DNA from: Rheinheimera sp. 1928-s
Lineage (GTDB): Bacteria; Pseudomonadota; Gammaproteobacteria; Enterobacterales; Alteromonadaceae
Direction of reading: 5' to 3'
NCBI RefSeq assembly: GCF_029269265.1
Contig: NZ_JARIXP010000001.1
Location: 526,591-590,590 of the forward strand
Length of the DNA stretch: 64,000 nt
In this document: in pieces, positions 54,352 through 63,139 of the stretch
Layout of the letters: every line of letters begins with the position of its first letter
Position numbering within the stretch: position 1 is the first letter of the stretch
The notes under the pieces: generated by a model
Told to the model about the DNA's origin: nothing
The model's database searches: none
Seen by the model: the letters and a program-made list of their open reading frames with translations, nothing else
Position numbers and translations under genes: made by a program

Positions 54352-54374
54352 GGGCGGGTGCAAGACCCGCCCCT
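54352..54374. repeat. REP-like palindrome after ung
   Basis: GGGCGGGT (54352-54359) and ACCCGCCC (54365-54372) are perfect inverse arms around GCAAG, followed by CTACG. No T-run follows. It resembles dispersed palindromic elements seen between genes in many proteobacteria; copy number cannot be checked here. Confidence 0.5.
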
Positions 54375-54397
54375 ACGTTAGATGACTGTAAAATAAA

Positions 54398-54430
54398 AAG
54401 CCCCGACATTGCTGTCGGGGCTTAATTTAA
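54398..54430. terminator. hairpin terminator between ung and the DUF3545-type gene
   Basis: AAGCCCCGACA (54398-54408) pairs with TGTCGGGGCTT (54413-54423) around TTGC. It is flanked by A-rich sequence on the left and T-rich on the right, so it can serve both converging genes. Confidence 0.88.
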
Positions 54431-54603
54431 CTTAATTCGATGTCTACTAATTCAGGTTCTATGGTCCAGTCTATATCTTCTAGTTCTCGTTTTAAGCGCT
54501 GGCGTTCTTTGACTGCTTCAATTTCCCGCCACTTGCGTTTGACTGCACGGCTCTTCGTCGCAGGACGTTCCAACATATTCAGTAAGTCTTCGAAGCTTTC
54601 CAT
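54427..54603 (-). CDS. small DUF3545-type protein
   Basis: A 58-residue, highly charged protein (MESFEDLLNMLERPATKSRA at the N-terminus) with the KRKWREIEAVKERQRLKREL helical core that I associate with DUF3545 of Vibrio and Shewanella relatives, and an acidic C-terminus DIDWTIEPELVDIELS. A GAGGGG stretch precedes the ATG. Its function is unknown. Convergent with ung. Confidence 0.8.
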   Translation of the reverse strand: MESFEDLLNMLERPATKSRAVKRKWREIEAVKERQRLKRELEDIDWTIEPELVDIELS

Positions 54604-54685
54604 GGTTGCCCCTCTGAGTTGTTGTTATTTTCAACAAATTAGTACCACACTTTGTTTAAAAATAAAATAACTCTTTGACACAAAT

Positions 54686-54715
54686 ATGAACGAAAAATGA
54701 ATGTTTTTCGTTCAT
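54686..54715. promoter_or_regulatory. AT-rich 12-base inverted repeat between pgi and the DUF3545-type gene
   Basis: ATGAACGAAAAA (54686-54697) and TTTTTCGTTCAT (54704-54715) are perfect inverse arms around TGAATG. It lies just past the pgi stop and upstream of the small gene. The low GC makes it a weak terminator; it could be an operator for the DUF3545-type gene. Confidence 0.5.
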
Positions 54716-54723
54716 TCAACAGG

Positions 54724-56352
54724 TTAGCTCAAGTTCAACTGCTTAAATTTTGCGATAAGTGCCTCTGTGGACGCATCAAAGCTGTTTTTTTGTTGATCAG
54801 ATAACACCTGATAAATAGGCGTCGACAGCTGTTTACCCAGCTCCACGCCCCACTGATCAAAAGAGTTGATATTCCAGAGCACACCCTGACAAAACACCTT
54901 CTGCTCATAAAGCGCTATTAAAGCACCTAAGTAGTAAGGGGACAGTTCTGGCAGCAATAAAGTGTTGCTTGGCTTATTTCCAGGTGACACTTTATGTGGT
55001 GCCAAAGCAATAGCTTCAGCTTCGGATGCACCGCTTGCTAAAACTTCAGCTTTGGCTTCTTCAAAAGTTTTGCCTTGCATCAGCGCCTGAGTTTGGGCAA
55101 AGCAGTGCGCTGCTAATCTGTGGTGGTGATCGCCAAGCTCGTGACTGACTTTGGCAGGCAGAATAAAGTCTGACGGCACAGCCAGTGCACTTTGGTGTAA
55201 TAACTGATGGTACGCATGTTGACCATTGGTACCTGCATCACCCCAAATCACCGGCGCTGTGGCATCTGTTAGCGGCTTACCGTCAACATCTACCCCTTTA
55301 CCATTACTTTCCATATCCAGTTGCTGCACGTAAGAGGGCAGGAAACGTAAATAATGGCTGTACGGTAATAAGGCTTGCGCCTGACAACCTTTGGCATTGA
55401 TATACCAGACGCCAAGCAATGCCAGAATCACAGGCATATTCTGCTCAAGCGGGGCATGGATAAAATGCTGGTCCATATCGCGGGCGCCTTTGAGCAGTTG
55501 TTGGAATTGCTCCATGCCCAATTGCAATGCGACCGGGAAGCCGATGGCAGACCATAACGAATATCGACCACCGACCCAGTCCCACATCGGCAGAATATGT
55601 TCAGCCACTATGCCAAACTCGGCTGCGGCTTTGATATTGGACGAAGTCGCCCAGAAATGCTGAGCTATAGCGGCTTTGTCTGCACCTTTGTCGGTGAACC
55701 ACTGACGCACAGCCAAAGCGTTTTGTTTGGTTTCTTCAGTACCAAAGGACTTAGAGGCTACAAACACCAGCGTAGTGGCAGGATTTAAGTTTTTCACCAC
55801 ATCAGAGACGACGGCGCCGTCGATATTACCAGCAAAGTGAATACGCACAGGGCTTGTATTAAAAGGCGCTAAAGCTTCACAGGCCATTTGTGGGCCTAAT
55901 AACGAGCCACCAATACCAATCCAAATCAGATCGGTAATGGCATCGCCCTGATAACCTTTATAGTCGCCTTGATGCAACTGGCCAATCAGTTCTGCCATTT
56001 GCGCATGGCAGGCCTGAATTTCTGGCTGTAAATCAACACCATCTAGCACTAAAGCAGTTTTTGTATCTGCACGTAACGCCATATGCCAGACGGCACGTTG
56101 TTCCGTGTTGTTTATTTTGTCGCCATTAAGCATCTGCTGAGTTTTGCTGTGGATCTGGCTTTGTTTTGCCAACTCCAGCAGCTTTTGCCAGATGCCATCT
56201 GTGATCAGGTTTTTGGCAAAATCCAGGTGAATACCACAGGCATTAACCTGAAATTTTTCAGCACGCTTTGGATCTGCGGCAAACTCTTGACGCAAAGATA
56301 AAGGCTGTTGCGCCAGCTGTTTTAACTCAGCCCAGACTGCAGACGACATCAT
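54724..56352 (-). CDS. pgi: glucose-6-phosphate isomerase
   Basis: Interconverts glucose-6-phosphate and fructose-6-phosphate. The 542-residue protein has the signature WDWVGGRYSLWSAIGFPVAL, the catalytic region GTNGQHAYHQLLHQ and a lysine-bearing SFDQWGVELGKQL near the end. Length is typical (about 550). It follows tal on the same strand after 57 bases, so glycolysis and pentose-phosphate enzymes are paired. Confidence 0.97.
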   Translation of the reverse strand: MMSSAVWAELKQLAQQPLSLRQEFAADPKRAEKFQVNACGIHLDFAKNLITDGIWQKLLELAKQSQIHSKTQQMLNGDKINNTEQRAVWHMALRADTKTALVLDGVDLQPEIQACHAQMAELIGQLHQGDYKGYQGDAITDLIWIGIGGSLLGPQMACEALAPFNTSPVRIHFAGNIDGAVVSDVVKNLNPATTLVFVASKSFGTEETKQNALAVRQWFTDKGADKAAIAQHFWATSSNIKAAAEFGIVAEHILPMWDWVGGRYSLWSAIGFPVALQLGMEQFQQLLKGARDMDQHFIHAPLEQNMPVILALLGVWYINAKGCQAQALLPYSHYLRFLPSYVQQLDMESNGKGVDVDGKPLTDATAPVIWGDAGTNGQHAYHQLLHQSALAVPSDFILPAKVSHELGDHHHRLAAHCFAQTQALMQGKTFEEAKAEVLASGASEAEAIALAPHKVSPGNKPSNTLLLPELSPYYLGALIALYEQKVFCQGVLWNINSFDQWGVELGKQLSTPIYQVLSDQQKNSFDASTEALIAKFKQLNLS

Positions 56353-56409
56353 ATAAACTCCTGTAGTGATCCGATGGTGATAAAGATTAAGCCTGTACCA
56401 GTTGTGTAA

Positions 56410-57366
56410 CTAGGCCTGTAATTGGGCCTGAATTAAAGATTCCAGCTTACGTTGGTCTACGGCAAATTTACGGATACCTTCCGACAGTTTTTCTGTCGCC
56501 ATTGCATCCTCATTCAGTGCCCAGCGGAATTCTGCTTCAGTTAAAGCCGCAGTTTCTTTGGCTGTAGCACCCGTATCTTGCAGATGAACTGTTAAGGTGC
56601 CTTGCTGCTGGCTGAGTTCTTCCAGTAAGCCTGGGCTGATGGTTAAGCGGTCACAGCCTGCTAAAGCTAATACTTCGCCGATGTTACGGAAGCTTGCACC
56701 CATCACCACAGTTTTATGGCCATAGCTTTTGAAATAACGATAAATCTCACGCACTGAAACTACACCAGGGTCAGTTTCTGCTGTGTAGTCTTGCTTGGTG
56801 TTGGCTTTGTACCAATCCAGAATACGGCCAACAAAAGGAGAAATTAAGAATATGCCAGCTTCTGCACAAGCACGGGCTTGCGCCATATGAAACAGCAGCG
56901 TCAGGTTACACTGAATACCTTGTTGCTCAAGATGGCGTGCTGCCTGAATACCTTCCCAGGTTGAGGCTATTTTGATCAAAATGCGATCTTTACTGACGCC
57001 ATTTTCTTCATACAAAGCAACCAGTTGCAGTGCTTTAGTGATGCTGGCTTGGGTATCAAAAGATAAACGGGCATCCACTTCGGTAGAAACACGGCCTGGT
57101 ACTAACTTGCTGATCTGAGTGCCGATATCGACTGCAAACTTATCGCTGGCTATGCTGATCTGTGTCGCCAGATCTGAGCTTTTGCTTTTGGCATAAGCCA
57201 CGGCCTGAGCTAATAACGGCTTAGAAAACTCCAGCTGACTGGCGTTTAATAATAAAGAAGGGTTTGTTGTCGCGTCTACAGGGCGGAATTGTTCAATGGC
57301 GCCTAAGTCACCACTGTCGACTACGACTGTAGTCACTGCTTTTAGCTGTTCAAGTAAAGTGCTCAT
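56410..57366 (-). CDS. tal: transaldolase
   Basis: Pentose-phosphate enzyme moving a dihydroxyacetone unit between sugar phosphates. The 318-residue protein has the Schiff-base lysine in [24 protein letters not shown] near the start, and [11 protein letters not shown] and [17 protein letters not shown]. Length matches TalB (317). It heads a tal-pgi unit. Confidence 0.97.
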   Translation of the reverse strand: MSTLLEQLKAVTTVVVDSGDLGAIEQFRPVDATTNPSLLLNASQLEFSKPLLAQAVAYAKSKSSDLATQISIASDKFAVDIGTQISKLVPGRVSTEVDARLSFDTQASITKALQLVALYEENGVSKDRILIKIASTWEGIQAARHLEQQGIQCNLTLLFHMAQARACAEAGIFLISPFVGRILDWYKANTKQDYTAETDPGVVSVREIYRYFKSYGHKTVVMGASFRNIGEVLALAGCDRLTISPGLLEELSQQQGTLTVHLQDTGATAKETAALTEAEFRWALNEDAMATEKLSEGIRKFAVDQRKLESLIQAQLQA

Positions 57367-57661
57367 ATTGTTTTATTACCGTTTTTCTGATCACAAGTCA
57401 GTGATGTGGGGCTTAATACTAAATAAATGTAGGAAAATTACAACACAAAAGCAGGCTTTTGTGGCAAGTTTCTGACATTCGGAATTCTGTTTGTTTTGCT
57501 GCTCATAGCCTTATTTTATAAGGTCTCTATAGTGTTCAGAGCTTACCATGAAAAAAAGTAAAAACCATGTCTAAGCCCCGTCCGTATTGAGTTTTGTTAT
57601 CGAGCTCTGCCATAGTTTTTGTTATAGTCGCTTTATCTTGCTGTATAGGAAACCAAAACCC

Positions 57662-58441
57662 ATGTTGATGGTGATATCACCCGCCAAAGATTTAGATTAC
57701 CAAAGCCCTTTATCCGTCACTGCATTCAGCCAGCCTGCTTTGCTGGATCAAAGCCTTGAACTCATGCCCTATTGCCGCGAGCTGACGCCAGTTCAACTGT
57801 CAGGCTTAATGCATATCAGTGATAAGCTGGCTGGCCTGAATGCGGCGCGGTTTGCACAGTGGTCTACACCTTTTACGCCAGAGAATGCCCGTCAGGCTCT
57901 GTTTGCTTTTAATGGGGATGTGTATCAGGGCTTGCAAGCGTCCAGCCTGAAACAAAAAGATCTGGACTATGCTCAGCAGCATTTACGCATTTTAAGTGGT
58001 TTGTATGGGGTGTTACGGCCTTTGGATTTGATGCAGCCTTACCGTCTGGAGATGGGAACTTCGTTAGAAAATGGCCGTGGTAAAAATTTATATCAGTTCT
58101 GGGGCGATCGCATCAGTACTGAATTGAATCAACAGCTGGATCAGTTAAATTCAGAGATGCTGTTGAATTTAGCTTCGCAGGAATACTTTAAAGCTGTGGA
58201 CAAAAAAGCGCTGAAGGCCAAAGTGCTGAATGTGGAATTTAAAGATTTCAAAAATGGTCAGTATAAAATTATCAGCTTCTTCGCCAAAAAAGCCCGAGGC
58301 CTGATGGCGCGTTATGTCATTGAACAGCAAATTGACCAGGTCGAAGGCTTAAAGCAATTTAACAGTGCCGGTTATCAGTTTAGCAGCGCCGAATCGAAAG
58401 CCGATAAACTGGTGTTTACACGAATGCAACAACAAGACTAA
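57662..58441 (+). CDS. yaaA: peroxide-stress protein YaaA
   Basis: Member of the DUF328/YaaA family, which in E. coli lowers free iron during peroxide stress. ATG 57662 ([18 protein letters not shown]) aligns with the E. coli start; upstream in-frame residues are not family-like. The 259-residue protein has [36 protein letters not shown] and [17 protein letters not shown]. In E. coli yaaA also lies near thr and talB, so the region is syntenic. Confidence 0.95.
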   Translation: MLMVISPAKDLDYQSPLSVTAFSQPALLDQSLELMPYCRELTPVQLSGLMHISDKLAGLNAARFAQWSTPFTPENARQALFAFNGDVYQGLQASSLKQKDLDYAQQHLRILSGLYGVLRPLDLMQPYRLEMGTSLENGRGKNLYQFWGDRISTELNQQLDQLNSEMLLNLASQEYFKAVDKKALKAKVLNVEFKDFKNGQYKIISFFAKKARGLMARYVIEQQIDQVEGLKQFNSAGYQFSSAESKADKLVFTRMQQQD

Positions 58442-58471
58442 TACTTCGTCTTCTTTAGGCGAAGTAAGCTG

Positions 58472-58500
58472 AAAAAGCCGCATAAAACTGCGGCTTTTTA
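58472..58500 (+). terminator. Rho-independent terminator after yaaA
   Basis: AAAAAGCCGCA (58472-58482) pairs with TGCGGCTTTTT (58489-58499) around TAAAAC. A smaller hairpin, CTTCG and CGAAG arms, precedes it near 58445-58464. Confidence 0.92.
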
Positions 58501-58561
58501 GTGCGCTTTTTTAATTGGCTTTTGCTAAAATGCGCGGCTCTATTGATCCGAGTGTTGCCCT

Positions 58562-59860
58562 ATGAAATTCCCTGGTCGTCGTAAACTCAAACATTATTTC
58601 CCAGTGTCTCAGCCTAAGCTGACTTTACCCAGCTACGAAGTGCGGCCTGAGCTGGACACTTATATTGTGGGTTTGGACCAAACCATAGTGGATGTGATTG
58701 CCAATGTCAGCGACGAATTTCTTGAAAAATACGGCATAGGCAAAGGCTTATCGAACTTAGTGGAACATGGCAAAGCGGATCTGATTTATCAGGAGCTGGT
58801 GGGTTCTAATGCGATTTCTGATCACTTTGCCGGCGGCACCATAGGCAATACAGTACATAACTATTCTGTACTGGCTGACGATAAATCCGTGTTATTAGGT
58901 GTGATGTCAGCCAATATTCAGCTGGGTTCTCCTGCCTATCACTACCTATGCCATACCAGCAGTAAAGTAGATATGAACCACCTGCAAGGCGTATCAGGTG
59001 ATATAGGCCGTGGTATTACCATGATTACTCCGGATGGCGAACGCACCTTTGTGATAGACCCGGGTGATATGGACGAGCTGGCACCAGCTTATATTCCTAC
59101 GGATATTATTTCTAAAGCTGCCGCCATTGTGGTCAGTGCCTATCCGCTGCGTGCCACCGATCAGCCTATCCAGCAGGCGATGGTTAAAATGTTATCCGAT
59201 GCTAAAGCTGCAGATGTTCCTGTGGTGATGAGCTTAGGCACTAAACATTTAGTGGAAGAGCACAGGGAGCTTATTCAGCAAACGCTGGCTCAGTATGTCA
59301 ATGTGCTGGCGATGAATGAACTGGAAGCTGAAGCTTTAACTGGTTTTTCTGATCCATTGCTTGCGGCCGAAGCTGCGCTGGATTATGTCGATATGGTGCT
59401 GTTAACCGCAGGCCCTGAAGGCTTGTATTTGTGTGGATACACAGACGCATCAGCCAAACGTGAAACCACCAATCCAATTAAATCTGGTGCTTTGGCTGAT
59501 TACAACGAGTTTGAATTCAGCCGTCCTATGCAGAAAAAAGACTGCCAGCAGCCGGTTAAGGTGTACTCGCATATCGACCCCTACTTAGGCGGGCCTGAGC
59601 GGATAAAAAATACCAATGGCGCAGGCGATGGCGCTTTAGCTGCTATTTTGCATGACATAGCGGCTAATCATTTCCACCGCCAAACTTTGCCTTTATCCAG
59701 TAAACACGAGCAGCCTTATCTGGCTTATTCGTCTTTTGCTCAGATCTGTAAATACGCCAACCGGGTTAGTTACGCCATTCTGGTGCAAAATGCGCCACGT
59801 TTATCCAAGGGTTTACCGGAAAAAGAAGACTCTCTGGAAGAAAGTTACTGGGACAGGTAA
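58562..59860 (+). CDS. gsk: inosine/guanosine kinase
   Basis: Salvage kinase of the PfkB family. The 432-residue protein matches E. coli Gsk throughout, from MKFPGRRKLKHYFPV to the C-terminal GLPEKEDSLEESYWDR. The Gly-rich FAGGTIGNTVHNYSVLADD and the catalytic NTNGAGDGALAAILHDI are intact. The gene stands alone; the purine permease in this window is a possible functional partner, though distant. Confidence 0.96.
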   Translation: MKFPGRRKLKHYFPVSQPKLTLPSYEVRPELDTYIVGLDQTIVDVIANVSDEFLEKYGIGKGLSNLVEHGKADLIYQELVGSNAISDHFAGGTIGNTVHNYSVLADDKSVLLGVMSANIQLGSPAYHYLCHTSSKVDMNHLQGVSGDIGRGITMITPDGERTFVIDPGDMDELAPAYIPTDIISKAAAIVVSAYPLRATDQPIQQAMVKMLSDAKAADVPVVMSLGTKHLVEEHRELIQQTLAQYVNVLAMNELEAEALTGFSDPLLAAEAALDYVDMVLLTAGPEGLYLCGYTDASAKRETTNPIKSGALADYNEFEFSRPMQKKDCQQPVKVYSHIDPYLGGPERIKNTNGAGDGALAAILHDIAANHFHRQTLPLSSKHEQPYLAYSSFAQICKYANRVSYAILVQNAPRLSKGLPEKEDSLEESYWDR

Positions 59861-60193
59861 CCACAGTCTGTAGAACGGCAAAGACGAGTAGGGCTGAACT
59901 TGGGATCAAAACCTTTGAACTGATGGCTCTGCAAGTGATCGGATCTTAGATCAGCTTCAGCCCGATCAGGCCGCAGGGCTTATGACGACCAGGGGCGGAA
60001 CCGATGCTGGGCAGATTGACACAGTTGCCGGAGGATTTCTGCCCTGTCTGGATTTGTCAGTAAAAGCACTGCCTGCAGAGCGCAGAGATAAATTAATTCG
60101 GCTTTATCACAGTCTATGTTGTTGAATTAATGTCGCAAAATCACTTTGGTCCGCTATGCTTTATAGCTTGTTGGCAACAAAGGTGGGCTCTGG
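59861..60193. other. inverted-repeat-rich intergenic stretch
   Basis: There is no convincing gene here. Several inverted repeats are present: TGATCGG (59936-59942) with CCGATCA (59962-59968), GGGCAGA (60009-60015) with TCTGCCC (60038-60044), and ATTAATTC (60092-60099) with GAATTAAT (60124-60131). Short protein-like frames exist on both strands, for example NLPSIGSAPGRHKPCGLIG on the minus strand, with no start context. It may be a dispersed repeat, a small RNA or a decayed gene. Confidence 0.5.
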
Positions 60194-61033
60194 ATGCGTG
60201 TCTGTTTACTGCTGGTTGTATTCTTGATGGCACCTTGGCAAGCAAGGGCTATTGATGTTGATTTTCAAAGCAAAATGCCACCTGGTTGGCTTGATTCAAA
60301 GCCGCCTGTCGATGAGTCACTAGATAAACAGCTAATCCGCAAAATATTGCTCAGCGCAAAAGGGCTCAACTATAACTTTGTGCTGATTAATCATACCAAA
60401 GCTATGCAGTTAACTTTGCAGCAGACGAATAGTTGTATGGCTGGCGTGTTAGCAAGCCCTGAGCGACGTCAGCTTTATCACTTCAGCAAAGCTTTTATCC
60501 TCGTGCAAGGTATGCATCTGTATGTGCTCAAAGGCAGCGCCTGGCAGAAAAAACTGACGGCAATGCAGAATGAAGGAAAAGTCAGTATTCAAAATAGTTG
60601 GTCCAAAGACGCCCGCGCTTTACTGGGGCTGGATTATGAGCGCTCTTATGGTGCTGAATTGGACCCTCTGGTGCGAGACCCTGCAATGGCCAAGTACTTA
60701 TATCAAAAACAAAGTGGCGTTGGTATTGGCGAGCTGTGGCCTATGCTAAAACAAAAACGGGTTGATATGATTCTGGAGTATCCATTTTTATTGCCTGCTG
60801 ACTATGAAACGCTGGTGACAGGTTATCCTGTTGCGGAAGCTGAACCCGACACTGCTGCTTATTTTGCTTGTCACAAAGGCCCTGTAGGAGAAAAAATAAT
60901 CAAAAGATTGAATGACGCAATAACTGAGTTGGTTATGGACGAAGAATACCTGCGGGTCCAGCTTGAACAAGTGGAACCGCAGTATCACAGAGCGTTTTTA
61001 CACACTTACCATCAACTAATGGCAGAGCCTTAA
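60194..61033 (+). CDS. periplasmic solute-binding-like protein (TIGR02285-type)
   Basis: A 279-residue exported protein with a signal peptide cut after the ARA at residue 19. It resembles family-3 solute-binding proteins (TIGR02285 type) in the CMAGVLASPERRQLYHFSKA and VGIGELWPMLKQKRVDMILE segments. Unlike true transport partners it has no permease or ATPase gene nearby. A role in sensing or binding is possible. Confidence 0.75.
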   Translation: MRVCLLLVVFLMAPWQARAIDVDFQSKMPPGWLDSKPPVDESLDKQLIRKILLSAKGLNYNFVLINHTKAMQLTLQQTNSCMAGVLASPERRQLYHFSKAFILVQGMHLYVLKGSAWQKKLTAMQNEGKVSIQNSWSKDARALLGLDYERSYGAELDPLVRDPAMAKYLYQKQSGVGIGELWPMLKQKRVDMILEYPFLLPADYETLVTGYPVAEAEPDTAAYFACHKGPVGEKIIKRLNDAITELVMDEEYLRVQLEQVEPQYHRAFLHTYHQLMAEP

Positions 61034-61038
61034 CACTA

Positions 61039-62268
61039 TTAACCTTTGGCTTTGGCGGCTTTTTTCAGCGCTTTTTTCTTGGCTGCTGTTTTAGGTTTTT
61101 TCTGTTTAGTCGGCGCTTTGGCTTCTTTGTGTTTAGGGCGCATACCTTCAATAAAGCGACGTTTTAACGGCTGCTCTGTATAACGCTCCACTTTACCTAC
61201 TACGCCAATATCGTGAGCTTCCACTAACGAAATTGCAGTACCTTTTTTACCGGCTCGGCCGGTACGGCCAATACGGTGCACGTACACATCGGCAGTACGT
61301 GGCATATCGTAGTTAATCACATGAGTAATATCGTCTATATCCAGACCACGGGCCGCTATGTCGGTGGCCACCAGAATACGCACCTGATTGTTACTGAAAC
61401 GAGCTAAAGCAGTCTGACGTTTGTCCTGTGCCATTTCACCCTGTAACCAGCAACATTTTAAACCTGCGGCTTCAAGCTGACCTGTTAAGGTGGCTAAACG
61501 CTCACGGGTCTTCACAAAAACAATAACTTTGCTGACGTCTTCTTGTTTCAGGATATGGATAAGCAGCGCCAGTTTATGATCGGCGTCGTCAGCAGCGTGC
61601 ATCCACTGCAGAATTTTGGCTTTTTCGCGGCGTGGCGGTGTGGCTTCAACCAGCACTGGTTCACGTAAAGCTCGTTCAGAAAACTTGTTGACGCCATTGC
61701 CTTCCAAAGTCGCCGAGAACAACATAGTCTGACGGCGACGTTTAGCTTCCAGAATAATGCGGTTCATTTCACCAACAAACCCCATATCCAGCATACGGTC
61801 GGCTTCGTCGAGGATCAGTACTTCTACTTCGTCAGCATGGAAGCTTTCGTTATCCAGATACTCAATTAAACGACCTGGTGTCGCTACCAGAATATCGTTA
61901 TTTTTTTCTAAAGTTTCTTTGTGACTGCCGTAGTTGATACCGCCGGTGATCACACCAGCGTGCAGGTCGGTCAGCATAATCAGCTGTTGTACCTGTTCAA
62001 AAATCTGATAAGCCAGTTCACGGGTAGGCGTCATGATCAATACACGGGCGAAACCCGGATCACGGCGCGGAAAATCCAGCAGGTACTGAATAGCTGGCAA
62101 TAAAAACGCCAGCGTTTTGCCTGTGCCTGTAGGCGCACTGGCCAGTATGTCGCGGCCTTCCAAAGCCACAGGAATAGCCAGTTTCTGAATGCTGGTCGCT
62201 TCTTTAAAACCCGCTTTACTCAGGGTTTTCTCTAAGCTCTCATCCAGTTGAAACTCAGCAAAGGTCAT
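61039..62268 (-). CDS. srmB: ATP-dependent RNA helicase SrmB
   Basis: DEAD-box helicase aiding assembly of the 50S ribosomal subunit. Motifs are ASAPTGTGKTLAFLLPA, MTPTRELA, LDEADRMLDMGF, SATLEG, VATDIAARGLDI and HRIGRTGRAG, followed by a lysine-rich tail. I take ATG 62268 (MTFAEFQLDESL), which aligns with E. coli SrmB and has AGGA closely upstream; GTG 62298 would add ten residues. It is divergent from trmN6, as in E. coli. Confidence 0.94.
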   Translation of the reverse strand: MTFAEFQLDESLEKTLSKAGFKEATSIQKLAIPVALEGRDILASAPTGTGKTLAFLLPAIQYLLDFPRRDPGFARVLIMTPTRELAYQIFEQVQQLIMLTDLHAGVITGGINYGSHKETLEKNNDILVATPGRLIEYLDNESFHADEVEVLILDEADRMLDMGFVGEMNRIILEAKRRRQTMLFSATLEGNGVNKFSERALREPVLVEATPPRREKAKILQWMHAADDADHKLALLIHILKQEDVSKVIVFVKTRERLATLTGQLEAAGLKCCWLQGEMAQDKRQTALARFSNNQVRILVATDIAARGLDIDDITHVINYDMPRTADVYVHRIGRTGRAGKKGTAISLVEAHDIGVVGKVERYTEQPLKRRFIEGMRPKHKEAKAPTKQKKPKTAAKKKALKKAAKAKG

Positions 62269-62407
62269 TTTTTCCTGTGCAGTGTTAATTTCGCTCACGC
62301 TGTTCTTACCTTCTGTTTAGATAGTCCGGGGATGCTGTCTGTCAGTGACAGAACTTCTAGCATCTTTTACACTGCCACTCTTTTGACCTTAGTAAGTAAG
62401 GACAGTA

Positions 62408-63136
62408 GTGAGCGGCTTTTGGTGTAAAGAATTTTTTGTTGGCCACGACCGCTGTGCGATGAAAGTCAGCACTGACGCCTTCCTGTTGGGCGCCTGGGCA
62501 ACTTTACCCAAGGCTGGCACTGCACTGGATATAGGCGCAGGTAGTGGCATTTTGTCTCTGATGCTGGCGCAGCGACTGCAAAAATTGGGGTTGAACCCTA
62601 TGGTTTATGCAATAGAGCTGGACCAGGATGCGGCCTTACAGGCGCAGGATAATGTGGCGGCCAGTCGCTGGGCGGCACAAATCCAAGTCATTCAGGCCGA
62701 TATTCTAACCTATGCGGCGACGGATAACCAACCAGAGCATGGATTTGAGCTGATTATCAGCAATCCTCCCTATTTTCAGCAGAGTTTAGGCGCTTCAGAT
62801 CCAAAGCGGCATCAGGCCCGTCATACCGATCGCTTGTCTTTTACTGATTTGGCTGTTGTTGCCAAAAAGCTTGCTACAGCTGATGCACATTTTTGCTTAG
62901 TGTTGCCTGCTGATGCAGATTTTGTCTCTGTCGCAGAACAGGCTGGCTGGACTTTACAGCGGCGTTGTCTGGTTAAAACCGCTGCGCATAAAGCGGCTAA
63001 GTTACAGCTGCTGGATTTTAGTGCCAGTGCCGTATCCAGCCAGGTTGAACAGACAGAACTCTTGATACAGCAAAGCCCAGGACAGTACAGTGATGACTAT
63101 CGAACCCTTCTGGCCGATTTTTATTTAAGGTTTTAA
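62408..63136 (+). CDS. trmN: tRNA1(Val) (adenine-37-N6)-methyltransferase TrmN6
   Basis: Methylates A37 of tRNA1(Val). The 242-residue protein has the early KEFFVGHDRCAMKVSTDAFL block, the SAM-binding ALDIGAGSGILSLML and the catalytic SNPPYFQQ. The start is GTG 62408 with AAGGA six bases upstream. It follows the family layout (YfiC) and is divergent from srmB. Confidence 0.93.
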   Translation: MSGFWCKEFFVGHDRCAMKVSTDAFLLGAWATLPKAGTALDIGAGSGILSLMLAQRLQKLGLNPMVYAIELDQDAALQAQDNVAASRWAAQIQVIQADILTYAATDNQPEHGFELIISNPPYFQQSLGASDPKRHQARHTDRLSFTDLAVVAKKLATADAHFCLVLPADADFVSVAEQAGWTLQRRCLVKTAAHKAAKLQLLDFSASAVSSQVEQTELLIQQSPGQYSDDYRTLLADFYLRF

Positions 63137-63139
63137 CTT

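Noticed and set aside
54440-54670. Plus-strand open frame between ung and pgi
   Set aside because: It lies opposite the minus-strand DUF3545-type gene at 54427-54603, which has the better start and family-like sequence.
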